From Papilionanthe hookeriana x Papilionanthe teres (taxonomy: Eukaryota; Streptophyta; Magnoliopsida; Asparagales; Orchidaceae): DNA of 64,000 nucleotides. Every line of letters begins with the position of its first letter. Positions within the stretch are counted from its first letter, which is position 1. Position numbers and translations under genes: made by a program. The notes under the pieces were generated by a model. The model was not told where the DNA came from and ran no database searches. It saw only the letters and a program-made list of their open reading frames with translations. Shown piece after piece: positions 32,962 through 45,867 of the stretch. Location: contig CM040430.1 of assembly GCA_022702705.1 (NCBI GenBank), positions 16,253,310 to 16,317,309 of the forward strand, in the 5' to 3' direction.

Positions 32962-34292
32962 TCATCCTTCAAAGGTTGCGTAATACTTATTCAAATATCG
33001 TCCATTAATTGGAAGCATAGGTCGTTCTCCGCAGCAATTCACCAGTTGGTAAGAACCTCCAGAGTAGACTGTCTCTACCACGAACGGCCTCTCCCAATTC
33101 AGTTCAAATATACCTTCAATCTCACGGTGTGCAAGAATAGTCCTCCTGAGAACTAGAACTAAGTCACCGACTTTGAATGGCCTTGGGCGAACTAGTTTAA
33201 CGTGGGCCTGGATCATCTTGGCTTGATACAGTTCCAAATTCTGCTGCGCGGAAAGTCGTTTTCCTTCCAGGCTTTCCAATTCTTCTAGTGGTAATTTGGC
33301 ATTCTCTTCTGTAGTGATTTTATTCGCAACTGCAATTCTGAGTAACGGAAGCTGCACCTCCAAGGGTAAAGCAGCTTCGGACCCGTACACTAGAGTGTAA
33401 GGTGTAGACTGAGTAGGAGTTCTGAACGTCGTTCTGTAGGCCCATAAGGCTTCTAACAACTTCTCGTGCCAATTTCTTTTGTTGTCGTCCAAAGTTTTCT
33501 TTAAAATTTGGACGAGAGTTTTATTAAAAGCCTCAGCCAAGCCGTTTGCTCTTGGGTAGTAGATCATCGAATAGCGCCAGTCGATCCCGTGCCTTCTGAC
33601 AACATTGTTGATCTTTGTACTTCTGAATGCGGATCCGTTGTCTGAGATAATTCTGCGTGGTATCCCGAAACGGTAGACGACTTGATTTTTTAAGAACTAT
33701 AGCAAATGGTGCGCTTTCACTTCTTTGAGCGGTATAGCTTCTGCCCATTTGGAAAAGTAGTATGTAGCTGCAAGGATGAAACGATGTCCCCTCGAGGATG
33801 GCAGTTCCATAGACCCACGATATCTGTGTCCAAACACTCAAATGGCCATGACGCGATTGTCAGATGTAGCACATTTGGAGGTTGATGTAGAACCACTCCA
33901 TGCACTTGGCATTGGTGACAACGTTTTACAACTTTCATGCAGTCAATCATCATCGAGGGCCAGTAGTAACCTAGTCTTTTAATCTTCATTTTCATCTTCG
34001 GATCCAACTGATGAGCGCCACAAAGTCCTGAGTGCACTTCTTTAAAAATTTCACGGGCTTCAGACACTTTCAGGCACCTTAGCCACATCTGGTCAAAAGA
34101 CCTTCTGTATAACGCATTCTTTATTAATGTGTATGATAGAGTTGTTTTCTTGATTTGATGGGCTAATGACTTATCGTCCGGTAGGTTTTCTATTTGAAAA
34201 TAGTCTATTAATGGCTGCCGCCAATCTTCTGTATTTTCTGTTACTGCTGCAATTGATTCTTCTTCTTTTTCTGACTTGTATATTGCATCCAT
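32962..34292 (-). pseudogene. Copy A integrase
   Basis: On the minus strand, 34292-33717 carries the zinc region (EVHSGLCGAHQ, then CMKVVKRCHQCQVHG) and the start of the catalytic core. 33841-33533 is a shifted frame of the middle core. 33567-32962 carries ANGLAEAFNKTLVQILKK with the catalytic Glu, and the C-terminal domain (FKVGDLVLVL, YSGGSYQLVNCCGERPML). At least two frame changes occur near 33720-33850 and 33560. Copy B has the same domain in better register around 55875-56100. Confidence 0.85.
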
Positions 34293-34313
34293 GTCAAGCT
34301 GTGAGAGGACCTG

Positions 34314-34800
34314 TCATCCTTTAACTGTCATTTCAACAGACTCATCCTGTAAGCAGGCAAACGCTTTCGCGAGGCAGGCTAACGCATCTACGAGAGCATT
34401 TTCTCTTCTGCGAATCTTATAGATCGTTACATTCGGAATCTGCTCCAACAATTTCATGGCATACTGAAAGTACTGTTCAAGTCTAGGCTTCAGAATTCTG
34501 TACTGTCCTGCGACTTGTTGAATGATCAACTGTGAATCTCTGTAGATGTTGATGTCGGTTATCCTCATCTGAATGGTCAATTCCAGTCCTGTTATGAGGG
34601 CTTTGTATTCTGCTTCGTTGTTCGTACACGGATCTATTAGATGGGAGGATTACCTTAATATCCCCCGCTCCGTTGTTATAAATATTAGTCCGATTCCTGC
34701 CTTACCGGGCTCTATCATTTGCAATTCTTTGTCTCTCCGTGCTGAGGATGCTCCGTCGAAGTACAGTTCCCAACGCTGATCATCGGGGTCTTCTAGGCCC
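34314..34800 (-). pseudogene. Copy A second RNase H (archaeal type)
   Basis: WELYFDGASSAR near 34769 starts the domain. INIYRDSQLIIQQVAGQY and ENALVDALACLAKA follow in the frame 34580-34314. A second RNase H of this kind after the first is the hallmark of the Tat lineage. The usual GDS motif reads RDS here, a likely loss of function. A frame change lies between 34580 and 34650. Confidence 0.8.
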
Positions 34801-36171
34801 ATTATCTGCTCGTCTGGTAAGTCATCGTTAAGAGGACATTCTGCCGGTAAAGGGTGTGCTGCAAGGAAGTCTGCTAGGACTTTTCCCTTTATAGCACAAA
34901 GAGGCATGAAAGTTATATCGAATTGCAATAGTATCATCGACCACCTGATAAGTTTGCCTAAAAGCGTTGGTCGGGTCATCAAATATCACAATGGATTAAA
35001 CTTTGAAATAAGTTTGACCTTATGAGAAAGCATGTAATGCCTGAGCTTTTGAGCGGCGAAGATCAGGGCCAAACAATGCTTCTCAATTGGAGGATACTTT
35101 ACTTCCGTCGGAATTAGACGATGACTTAAGTATTAAAGAGCATTTTCTTTTTCTTCGTCATTCACCTGGGCTAACTGGGCTCCAAGGGAGTCGTCTAAAG
35201 CCGCGGTATAAAGTATTAACGGTCTACCCGAGACTGGGGCTGCTAAGAAAGGAGGTGTCATTAAATACTGCTTAATTTCCTCAAAGGCCCGCTGGCATTT
35301 CTCTTCCCAATCAAATTTGGCATCCTTTTTAACCAATGCTGAGAAGGGCTGACATCTACCTGACAAATTTGAAATAAAGTGTCAAAAATATGCTAACTTC
35401 CCTTGAAAGGATTGTAATTGTTTCAAAGTTTTGGGGGCCGGCATTTTTAAGATAGCTTTAATCTTTTCCGGATCGATTTCAATTCCACGATGTCGGACAA
35501 CAAATCCTAAGAATTCCCAGAGGCGACGCCGAAGGCGCATTTCAGGGGATTCATCTTTAGATTAATTTGTCTTAGTCGCTCGAAAATAATTCTCAAATCA
35601 TACAAGTGATCTTCCTTCAGTTTGCTCTTGATGACCACATCATCCACGTAGCACTCGGTTTGGTTGTGAATGAGATCATGAAAAATCATAGTCATTGCTC
35701 TTTGGTAAGTTGCTCCTGCATTCTTCAATCCGAAAGGCATTACTGTGTAGCAGTATATTCCGATTGGCATTCTGAAGGCTGTGAGCTTTTCATCTTCCGG
35801 TGCCATCTTTATCTGGTTGTATCCTGACGATCCATCCATGAAAGAGAAGACTTCGTGCATCAAGGCGATGTCGATCATTAATTCTGGAATTGATAGCGAG
35901 AATTCATCCTTTGGGCATGCTTCGTTCAAATCTCTGAAATCCACGCAGATTCTGATCTGACCATTCTTCTTTCTGATCGGTACCACATTGGCTAACCAAG
36001 TTGGATATTATTCTTCACAGACAAATTTAGCGTCTATTAGCTTCTTAACTTCAGCTATAACTTGTTGTTCAATCTCTAGACGCATTCTTTTGGGAGCTTG
36101 CCTGATTGGAACGGCAGTGTGATCCACTCCTAGTTTGTGAACAGTAACTTCTGGAGCTAATCCTGGCATTT
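34801..36171 (-). pseudogene. Copy A reverse transcriptase and first RNase H
   Basis: From about 36171 the frame reads EMPGLAPEV, HKLGVD and KRMRLEIEQQVIAEVKKLID. It meets one TAA near 36009 (CAA in copy B, a C to T change) and continues IRICVDFRDLNEACPK, FMDGSSGYNQI and MPFGLKNAGATYQRAM. The catalytic YVDD is at 35639-35650. A 1-nt loss near 35510 shifts the frame. Thumb and RNase H follow (KKDAKFDWEEKCQRAFEEIK, LILYTAALDDSLGAQLAQV), then the connection region LADFLAAHPLP near 34850. Confidence 0.88.
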
Positions 36172-36580
36172 CATCTTAACTCCAAGCAGAACAGTCTTTA
36201 AATTCCATCAGTAGCTTGATCATGTTTTCGGAGTCTTCTTTACTGAGTAAGGAGCTGACAAAGGTCGGCCTAGGCTCCTCGCTAGTACCTAAGTTAACTT
36301 CCATTAACTCGTCTATTGTAGATTTAATTTCTTCTTCAAATTCTGGCGGAGTGTCTCCGATTGGTAGATCTTCAAGATCATCTGAAGTTTCAAAACAGTC
36401 TTTACCAGGCTCTCAAGTGACAAACAAGCAAAATCCCGTAACATCAACTGATCCTACTGAGCCGAATCCGAGACCATGTTTTGAATTGGGAGGCCGACTG
36501 GTATTATTCCATAATTTCTCAAAGTGTTGTGATCGACCTTTTGTCCATTATTTAGGTAAGATACCACGTTGAATTAAATT

Positions 36581-37198
36581 CTAAATACAGGGAGAGTACC
36601 ACTCAAAAGGCAATTCCATTAATTCAGATGAAGCAACATCTTCAAATTGTACATCATGTTCCATTTTGGAAGAAGAAGCACCACGGTAGAATTTGATTGG
36701 CTTAGCACCACTACCATGCACCCCTTTGACCACCATACCCTCGACCTTATTAGAATGGATCGGGGTCATAGTATGCACATAGTGGTTAATCTTTTCGTAC
36801 ATTGATTTGTATTCTTCATTCTTTTTGTCTTCAAGAGAGATCTTTAACTGGGGTTTCTTCTGACTTATTATCGCTGCTTCTTTCTTAATTTCTTCTTCTT
36901 CGGAACTGTTCTCCCAATCAACATCGATGACCGGTTTCTTCTGTCCAACTGTTCCACCGTTTCTTCTACGACATCGTCCCCGGCCTCGACCTCGGGTGCG
37001 AGTTCTGGAGAAACCTTCACCATCTCGTCGTAAGGGAGTGGTGAGTAACTGTTGGACAAGAATTTCAGGTTCTTCATCGTCTCGAACTTCTTTTGCTTCA
37101 TTTGGTACGGTATTTATGGAGAAGATAATTTTCTTCGGAGGTGCGTAGTAGGCTGCATCTTCGTGAATTCCGATTTCATGCAAGGAGAATGGTTGCAA
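36581..37198 (-). CDS. Copy A protease-RT linker ORF with Arg/Gly tract
   Basis: 205 codons, conserved in copy B (52403-53030). It contains TRTRGRGRGRCRRR, an RNA-binding-like Arg/Gly tract, then an acidic patch, and ends SSELMELPFEWYSPCI. Ogre-like elements often have a long unassigned stretch here. It would be part of the polyprotein rather than a separate protein. The segment 36172-36580 leading to reverse transcriptase is degenerate. Confidence 0.6.
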   Translation of the reverse strand: MQPFSLHEIGIHEDAAYYAPPKKIIFSINTVPNEAKEVRDDEEPEILVQQLLTTPLRRDGEGFSRTRTRGRGRGRCRRRNGGTVGQKKPVIDVDWENSSEEEEIKKEAAIISQKKPQLKISLEDKKNEEYKSMYEKINHYVHTMTPIHSNKVEGMVVKGVHGSGAKPIKFYRGASSSKMEHDVQFEDVASSELMELPFEWYSPCI

Positions 37199-37243
37199 AT
37201 CACCTTTGATACATTGTTCTCCTCCTTCATAATATTTTATGCA

Positions 37244-37726
37244 CTAGTGCAGAGATGACGGTACCATCCGGTTCTCATGGATCCACGACCAACCCAGTAG
37301 AGCGTTGAACGATGTCTCAGAATCAATTATATGGAATTTTGCGGTTGTTTTTGCTAAATCACCGGTCTTCATTAATAGTGTTATCGATCCAAGGGCTCTT
37401 TCTCCTTTCTGATTGAAGCCTCTTAATAACATCTTGTCTGCTTTGAGGTCGCAAGCGTCAATTTCCAAATATGCTAACATTCGAAGGCTCATTATGGTGA
37501 TTGATGCTCCCGGATCGACTAACACCCTGGAGAGCATAAAATTTATAATAGTGACTGAAATGTATAACGGTCGGTTGTGATCAGCTGTTCCAAGTAGTAG
37601 ATCATTGTCCGTGAAGGTAACACCTAGTTGTTCTTTTAACGAGCAAACCTCGTCTAAGGCATTACCGACCATTTGAGGTAAAAAAATTTCTGGATCAAGT
37701 AAAGCCTTGACCAGAGTTTCCCTCAT
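37244..37726 (-). CDS. Copy A aspartic protease
   Basis: 160 codons containing RVLVDPGASITIMSLRMLAY, with DPGA as the active-site motif, and later FHIIDSETSFNALLGWSWIH. The frame is separated from gag by a single TAG (GAG in copy B), so gag-pro was one frame. Confidence 0.8.
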   Translation of the reverse strand: MRETLVKALLDPEIFLPQMVGNALDEVCSLKEQLGVTFTDNDLLLGTADHNRPLYISVTIINFMLSRVLVDPGASITIMSLRMLAYLEIDACDLKADKMLLRGFNQKGERALGSITLLMKTGDLAKTTAKFHIIDSETSFNALLGWSWIHENRMVPSSLH

Positions 37727-39569
37727 CTACTTTGACAGGATCAAAGCGTCGTAGATGCTCAGTTTGGCTGGTAGCTTCCTAAGATGGGCTAGCACATTAT
37801 ATTCCACTTTATTATCAGGTTCTTCAGTCTCTTCCCGAATGGGCAATTCCTCTGCTGGGGTTGGCTCTTTCTGAGTAACCACCTGCTTTCCTTTATCCTT
37901 TGGACCCATCTTCGGGGTTAGAACTTTTCCGCTTCTTAGATTGACTTCTGTTATTTCTTCTGCATCTGGTACTGAATCTGCTGGTGTCTCCTCTTGAATC
38001 AGAACGACTGGCTCTTCCGGAGTTGCTTCGGAATATGATAACTCCAATTCTATCGTGATTGGAGTTCCTCGGAATTCAAATATGGACTCGTTGCTTGTTG
38101 AGCTCTCATAGCCATCCTTGTGAACGTCTTCTCCTTCGTCGAGGTCATCGAAGTTTAGTATCATTTGAGAATCGTTATTTGTATCGAAATCGAGATCCGG
38201 ATTACGTTGGTTGTCATTAGTTACGTAATCGTTAGAAACAGTCAAAACGTAGCCAACACCAAAACTCTTATCATTATAAGATCCCGCCGGGGCGAGCAAA
38301 TAATCATACAGAGTCAGAGGTCCAAGGGATTTCTCCCCCGAATCGGAAAAAACCCTCCTAGGATAAGCAACCCCTAGTCTACCCTTCGAAGCCTCGGTTT
38401 TCTTCTCTTCCACGATCTTCTCCTCCTTTTGGGGCGGTCCTATAATCACAAGCAATAGTGCCAGCTCGGCAGGTTTCAAACTCTGAGTTGAAGCGAGCAC
38501 CGAAGTGGTTTGGATGTGATTCAAAATTTTCTTCGAAGACTTTGTCCAAACGGTACTCCATCCATCGTTAGTTGTGTACGGGTCTATCGGAACAATAGGA
38601 TCCGTTGAAATAACATTGACGGAACCTCCTTTTTGGGGCTCCTTCATGTATTCCTTCGGGATCGTTATGTTCCCTTTCCGGAGATTATCATCAAGCCAAC
38701 TCTTGAAAGTGATGCAATCTTCTATTTTGTGTCCGAGCATCCGGTGGTAGGGACAGTAGTTCGGATGATCCTTCTTGTCGACTTCTTCTGGCCTTTTGGG
38801 CTCTGGTAGTTGAAAGTCGGGTGTTTTCATTAAACTGTGGAACATCTTGGCCAATACCTCAGTCTTGAAAGGGTATTCCTTATTCAGAAGTTCCTTCAAA
38901 GCACGTGGCGAATGAGGCGGCGGTTGATCATGCTGTCATGATTGATATCTTGGTTGAAGCTGTTGATAACTCTATTGAGTTTGTTGGTATGTCCGTTGCG
39001 GTGGTTGATAGCTAGGTTGTGGCCGCTCTTGCTGTATTTACACTGGCTGCTTACCTTTATCCACTGCCGCGATGATCCCGGATTTCTTCTCGAATGCTTT
39101 TACGGGCTTCTGCTTATCAGTCTTGTCCACAAAACTTAGCAGCTTTTCCTCCTCTTGCAAGCTCTCGGCCTTGCTAAGCAACTTCTCGAAAGTCTTGATC
39201 GTGAATCCTTTAAGAAGAAGTGCTATCGGGCCATGGATACTCTTCAGTAGGATACCAACTGCATGCTGCTTCTGAAGCTGGGGTTCACACTTCATGCTTA
39301 AGTTCCTCCATCAAAGTATGTAATCTACTAAAGTTTCATTCGGTTTCTGTTGCTCCACCACTAGATCACCGATAGTGATGTGGTGTCGAGCCCCGGCAAA
39401 CAGCTTAACGAAGAGGTTTTCTAATTCTAAAAATGTTTTGACTGAACCATTTGACAATTCTGCATACCAATCGAAGGCAATCCCTGACAGGCTGCTGACG
39501 AACTGACGAAAGAGCAAGGCGTCGCTCCCACCAAAATTGCAACAACTGACACGAAAGTGTGCTACATGC
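37727..39569 (-). pseudogene. gag: Copy A gag, 5' truncated
   Basis: On the minus strand the frame from 39517 reads FRQFVSSLSGIAFDWYAEL and ITIGDLVVEQQKPNETLVDY, a gag core. A TGA near 39307 is CGA in copy B (C to T at a CpG). The gag continues KTFEKLLSKAESLQEEEKLL to 39038. A 390-codon frame from 38899 carries CPYHRMLGHKIEDC, a zinc-knuckle-like motif, and a long acidic C-terminal part. Upstream sequence is cut off at the copy B LTR. Confidence 0.82.
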
Positions 39570-41699
39570 TTCTTGTTGACCTCATTTTTGATGAGGTCTT
39601 CCCTTCTTCTTTTTAGTGCTTAGGATCTAGCCTTAGGCTTTTTCTTTTGACTATCTTAGAGGACTAGAATTGGGACCCGCCTTTTAGAAATTCAAACCAC
39701 TTCTAAACTCCACTGCAAACTCCACGAAACTTGACCATAGGCCCCTAATCACCTAGAGGGTTGAAATCGAAATGTGGAAGTTTAAAGGATGAGTTCTATA
39801 GGACTCTTTGGCCTTAGGGCCACCTACAGGTGGCTCGGTGCAGTGAGGGGTGACTTACACTACACTTACACACTACATTTCCACACACTTCCTAAAACCA
39901 CACCCATACCCAACTTAACCTCCTGACTCATGTAGGTGATTCACATGGATGGTCCTTAACCCCTAAGCCCATGGCTAAGAGGGTTAGGAACAACATAGTG
40001 AATGCCTCAAATGAGTCCTTTCATGGCTCATATGGGCTTGAAATGGCTTCATGGCTCAACCAAAATGATTTCTTCCCACTTGAATTCACCCAATCTTCAA
40101 TTTCCCAAATTTTCAATTTTTGACCCCGGGACCCTACACCTACTAAACCTACCAAAACCATCGAAATTACCAAATTTTTGCAAAATTTCTAAATTACCCA
40201 AAATTTTCCAAAATCAATCCCAAACATCTCCACATCACTCAAATTGATCATCCATACCCAAAAATACCAAAGATTCCAAAAATACCCCCCAATACCCTCC
40301 AAATACCCAAAATACCCTTCTTGGCCTAAAAATCCAAAAATTCAAAAAATTCCCAGAAAATTCCAGAAAATCCTAAATATTCCCAATTTCATTTTGTTCA
40401 ACTACACTATAGGCCAATTTTGTCAATTTACCCTACTTTTGCCAAAACCCCCAAATTGACCCATTTTAACCCAAAGTAGACCCAATGTTAAACCAAACCT
40501 ATCCAATTGACCCAAATTCTGGTCCAATTCAATTCTAAACTTCAATTCAACATTCCCAATACCAATTTAGACCAAATCCAAGTCCAATTTAATTGACATT
40601 TGGATCCAATTTCACTTTGGGCCTTAAAGCCCGAACTTGGACCCATGACCCGAACTTAGCCCAAACTAACCCAATTCAACTCCAATTAACCCCAAATCTT
40701 TTCTAAATCTTCCTTAACATCCCCATAAACAAAACACTAACATGATTTGCCCAAGATTTTGACCCAAACCCCACTCAAATTCGACCCAAAATCAAAAAGC
40801 CCGATTTTGACCTAAACCCGAAACCTAACCCAAATAGGCCCAAATCTCAAAATCAAAACCCAACCAAAGCCAAAACCTCTTTGAAACACTCCCATAAACA
40901 TTTCTCAACATTTATTTTACATCAATTTCAACCCTAGCCCAACATTGGCCCAAGTTAGCCCAATTTGACCTACATTGGCCCATTTACGAATAAACCCAGA
41001 ATTCAACCCAATTCAAACCCAAACCACCTTAAATCTATTTCAAATTATTCATGAAACATCCCTAAACCAAAACCAACAACTATTTGGCCCAAACTTCTAC
41101 AAAAATTCCCATCCATGAACACATCCTTAAACTTAAAAGCCCAGCTTCCCTTAAACCTTCTTAAAAACCCATCTTCATTAAATTTTAAAAGCCCGAATCA
41201 TCCTAAAGCCCACATGACACTTCCCCTCATCATCCATTTGATCAAAATCACCCCTAAGTTTCAAAATCATCAATTAAACCATTCCAAATCAAGCCACATG
41301 TCAAATTACCCCTAAATGTCAAAAATTTCTAAAACCCTTTTCATGAAACAAATCGAGCCTTTTCCCAAAGCCAAATGAAGCCATGAACAAGCCATTCTCG
41401 AAGCCACATGAAGCCATGAGGGCTTTGACTTGTCATTAGTCCATTTATGGCAAGAAGAGGGGTTCTTTCTTAAACCTCCTTTAACCTTTTTTTACCTTAA
41501 TCATGTCGCACACTAAACCATGTTTAGCCGCCTCATCATGGATGGAGACTTCACCACTCCTTCTAAGGTGACCTAAATGATTCCCTCGGCTCGAAATCAG
41601 ATCTTGGAAGGGTGCACCAAGCCCAAAATGGTGGGTTGACCCAAACCAAGCCAAAGTGAGCCTTCTCCCATTCCATTTAAATCAAACTCCTTTACACAT

Positions 41700-42760
41700 G
41701 TTAAACCTCGATTGCTACACTAAACCCGGCCACGACCCACGACGAAGATGGTGACCATTGCACAGCCGGCCGGCCACCGAGGCCGCCGGAAAACACCATG
41801 GCTGAGAGCTCGCATGTGAGCCAAAATTGAAATTCTCACTTGCTGAGTTGCCCCATGCCCAATGGCCACCATGGTCATTCTTCTCCTCACCGAGAGCGGT
41901 GATCCCATGCCTCGGCTCCCCACGGGAGGCCTTCCACCCTCTCTGATTTAAACTCCACCTCTCTCGGCCATGGAAGGAGCCGAGCAAAAACCTTGCCAAA
42001 ACTGCGCAAAATTGTTCCGGACCCTTCTCCACTCTTAGAACACTTGATCCCAGGTGAAATCCCCCTGCCATTTCTCCTCAGTAAGCTCGATTTCGGAGTT
42101 GAAATTCCACCGAAAACCGGGACACTTCTCCACGGTGAGCCAATTCTCAAATTGATTGGCTCTACACCTTCACCGGACCGAGGGAAGGTGTCCGCCGGCA
42201 AAAGCCCCATCTCCGGGCCACCCGGTTGCTCCGGCCTCCGAGCTTTGTGATCGGGCTTGGTCGAAATCATATCCGGACAATTCCCAGGACCGGGAGACTT
42301 CATGCGGAGCTTGCGGGACCCGATCGAAGGTGCAACAACTCTCGGATTGAAGCCACACTTCTACGAGCCAAGGTATGAGCTAACTCTCCATCCCGAGCTT
42401 CGGAGATTCTCCGTTTCGAATGCCTTAGTTTCGATGCATGTTAGCAGTATAGATGTGTTCGTCTCTTGAAGACGAATCCATAGAGTATAAGAACGTAAAA
42501 ATCCATGGAGAATCGAGTGAGATCTTAGGGATTTAGTGTGGAGGGCTCTCGGGTGAGAACACTTGGGGACGATGAACGGATGCGCGTCCATTCGATACAC
42601 GCGCGCACGAACGGCTCGGATGGCGTCGGACCGGGAAACGGTGCGAGAACCGCGGGGCCGGGCTGGCGACTCGAGTGGCGGCGTCGAATGGGAGCGCGCC
42701 GCGTGGCCTTTCGGAGGCTGCAGGGATGCCGTGGCGCCGCGTGGATAAATAGAAAATTAG
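41700..42760. other. GC-rich block inside the copy B LTR
   Basis: Sharply higher GC than its surroundings. Many overlapping short frames occur on both strands, none with a known domain. It may be the promoter or leader part of the LTR. Not called as a gene. Confidence 0.4.
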
Positions 42761-44529
42761 GGTATTTTCTTATTTATTTAATTCCCTAAACTTCGAAAAT
42801 TCATATCATTGTGTAGAAAAATCACAAAAATAAAATAAAAATACCCTCTTGCTCAGTGAACAGAGGAGAATAATGTGGAAAAGAAAACATTTAATTTCAT
42901 CAAGTATTTTATTTTTTATAATTTATTTACTCTCTGCATACATTTAATTCTCCATGCATGTATACAATTCACCATGGCATGAGACCATAGGGCTTTTGAA
43001 GCCTACGAACTTGGGAACATTCACTGAATTTTCCAAGGTCGGAGAGCCATCTGTGAAAAGTTATTTATTTTTCAAATGCATGTTATTGTTTTGAGTATTT
43101 TAATTCCAAAAAAATAGCATGTTGTGAAATAAATTCTAGGAAAATTTGGTGATGTTCCTTATGACCGAGAGAACCCTAGGAAAAATAGGTTTTGGCTTAG
43201 TTCATTCAAAACGACCCTAATTGGCTTAAACACTCAAAATAGGTCTTTAATTAATTAGAGTTAACCAGGCATCAAATTGACTTGAAATCAATTCTCCACT
43301 GACCTTTAGGATCAGAGGAATCCACCATAAAAATTTGAGGTCAATTGGACTTGGTTAACCCCACTAATTGGGTTGATTAAGTCACTTAGCCATTTTAAAC
43401 TTTAAAAATTCATAACTTTTAAAATACTTTTTAAAAATTCACTAAATTGGTTTTGGAGCCTCTCTGATATTAGGGGAACCTAAGAAAATTAAAATTTCAA
43501 TTTTACGAAAAAGTTGATTTTTAATAATATTTTAATATTTTAATAATTAAAAAATAATAAAAATCACAAAAATAATAAAATTCACCAAAATGTCACATTT
43601 TGAATTTTAATCACTTAGGAACAAATCCCACATTTTTCTTAGGTCTATTTAGTGAGATATTAAATTTTAAAGCTTTAAGGTAATTTTAAAATTAAAAAAT
43701 ATGTTTTCTAGTTGTTTCACTAAAATAATTATAATAAATTATAGAAAAATCAGAAAATTGAAAAATTTACTTCTCTGGTTTCCTTGATATCAGAGAGATT
43801 TTTGAAAAATATAAAATTCATTTTTCAACATTTATTTTATTTTTAAATTAATTAATACTCCAAAACTCAAAATAATTATAATAAAAATAATATATATCAA
43901 AAAATCACCAAAATTGGTCCAAGTGCTTCTCTGGTCATTAGAAATGTCCCCTAATTTTCTTAAGGACAGAAACTTTCCCTTGGTCATGTTATTAAAATTT
44001 CCTTGAAAATCTCTATTTTCCACCAAAAATAATTATATAAATAAATTAAATACAGAAAAATCACATTTTCTCCTCTCATGTCTTTATTGACATATGAGTG
44101 AAGTCACATAAAAATTTCAAGTTCATTTGAGTTCAATTTAGTGAGTTATGAAATTATTAAGCTAAAGGGGTAAAATGGTAATTAAACTTTTAACCCTTAA
44201 TTAAAACTTTAGGTTTAAGAAAAAATCAACAAGTAAAATATTTGATCTTAATCTGATTTGGATGATTGAAATTTAAATAATTAAAGGGTAGAAACCCATT
44301 AAATAATTTTAAAATGATTAAACTTTAATTAAATAATAGATTAAATTTGGAGGAATAATAAATTGGAATTATTAAAATAAGGGATATTTATTAGGAAGAG
44401 ATTTATTCTTTAATTTAAAAAGTCCTAAGTTAATTATCTCATTAATATTCAACTCTTAATTAAAATGATAACTCAAATTTGAAACATTAAAAGACTTAAT
44501 TAACTTATTAAACTCTTTTAAAATTTTAA

Positions 44530-44840
44530 TTAAAATTAAAAATAAAGTAAATTAAAGATAAATTAAATTAAAATTAAATTAAATTAAACAATTAAATTAA
44601 ATTAAATTAAATTAAGTTAAATTAAATTAAATTAACAATTAAATTAAATTAAAAAATTAAATTAAATTAAATTAAATTAAATTAAATTAAATTAAATAAA
44701 TTAAATTAATTAAATAAAATTGAATTAAATCAAATTAAATTAAATTAAATAAATTAAATTAAATAATTGAATTAAATTAAATTAAATAATCAAATTAAAA
44801 TTAAATCAAATCAAATTAATTAAACATCAAATCAAATTAA
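44530..44840. repeat. (AAATT)n microsatellite
   Basis: Runs of AAATT units with single-base interruptions. Confidence 0.95.
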
Positions 44841-45867
44841 ATCGAACTCGGTTAAATTAAAGAAAATAAATTTAAAAGCGAACTTGAACACTTATTCCAA
44901 ATTTAAATTCTTTAACTTAAACCAAATCATTTGAATACTAACTTACCCTTGAAAGCTTTAGTTATTATAACTCCTAAATAAAACATTAAATGAAGTGTCA
45001 CTTCACTCATAGGATATTCGAATGTCCTAGTTCATTGAGCGAGTTAACAAAACTTGAAATTCTTGGACGATTAATTCATTTGTATAATTAAATTCATTTG
45101 GACTTAAAACAATCCTAGAAATATTGAAAAGATGTTTAAGATCCTTCTTAAGCACTTCCTCGATATGATAGGACATTTATAAGAACAATTGAATTTGATT
45201 ATTCTTTGATGAAGAAAATCGTCCTTAAACAAAACACGAAAGAACACAGACGTCATAGGAAATGACTAGCTATAGGATTAGGAATTTGGTAGAAAACCAT
45301 AACCTTTCCCTCGGCCTTACACTAGGAACTTGCTTAAGTATGCTAATTGTGTTTTAAGTGCGGCTTGGGATGACGGGAAGACCCTCAGGGTACGCATTTG
45401 TATTATTGCGATTTACTTTCCTGCGATTTATTTTCCGACAATTTACATTATTGCGATTTACTTTATTGCAGCTGCGTTTATTTTTCTTGCATGATAAAAC
45501 AAGCTATTGCATGAAAACTCACACCTTTAGGATAGCCCCTAAAGCTGAAACCAAAATTAAGTTAAAAGTCATTGCGAGATAAAATTCACCGCCACGACAT
45601 TTCGAAATATAAAACGACTCGAAATTTAATCACGAAACAGAACACAAAACTACGATTACAACTAAATTAAAACGTCTGTTGGATGATCGGGAATATCTCG
45701 GATGATGTAACCTACGTGTTGCTAACGGGATTTCCCGCGGTCTAAATGAAAGTGTGGAACTCATTCGGTTGAGTTTAGCGAATTCATACGGGTAAGTGAA
45801 TCCGATAAAAATAATGATGCCGGAAGGATGGAACCGTGGGATCTTAACCGGTGTCGTTATAATCAAC

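Larger units (their letters stand above)
25314..39574 (-). mobile_element. Tat/Ogre-like Ty3/gypsy element, copy A, 5' truncated
   Basis: Minus-strand element reading from gag (39569) through protease, a linker ORF, reverse transcriptase, RNase H, a second archaeal-type RNase H, integrase, an AlkB-like ORF, a tandem-repeat 3' UTR and a 3' LTR (28801 down to 25314). The dual RNase H marks the Tat lineage, and the tandem-repeat 3' UTR is typical of Tat/Ogre elements. The 5' end is missing: gag stops at the LTR of copy B (39575). Coding lesions are few, and several are C to T changes. Confidence 0.88.

Noticed and set aside
41715..42600. Overlapping open frames in the GC-rich block of the copy B LTR
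   Set aside because: Similar-length frames occur on both strands and no domain is recognisable. High GC lowers the stop frequency.
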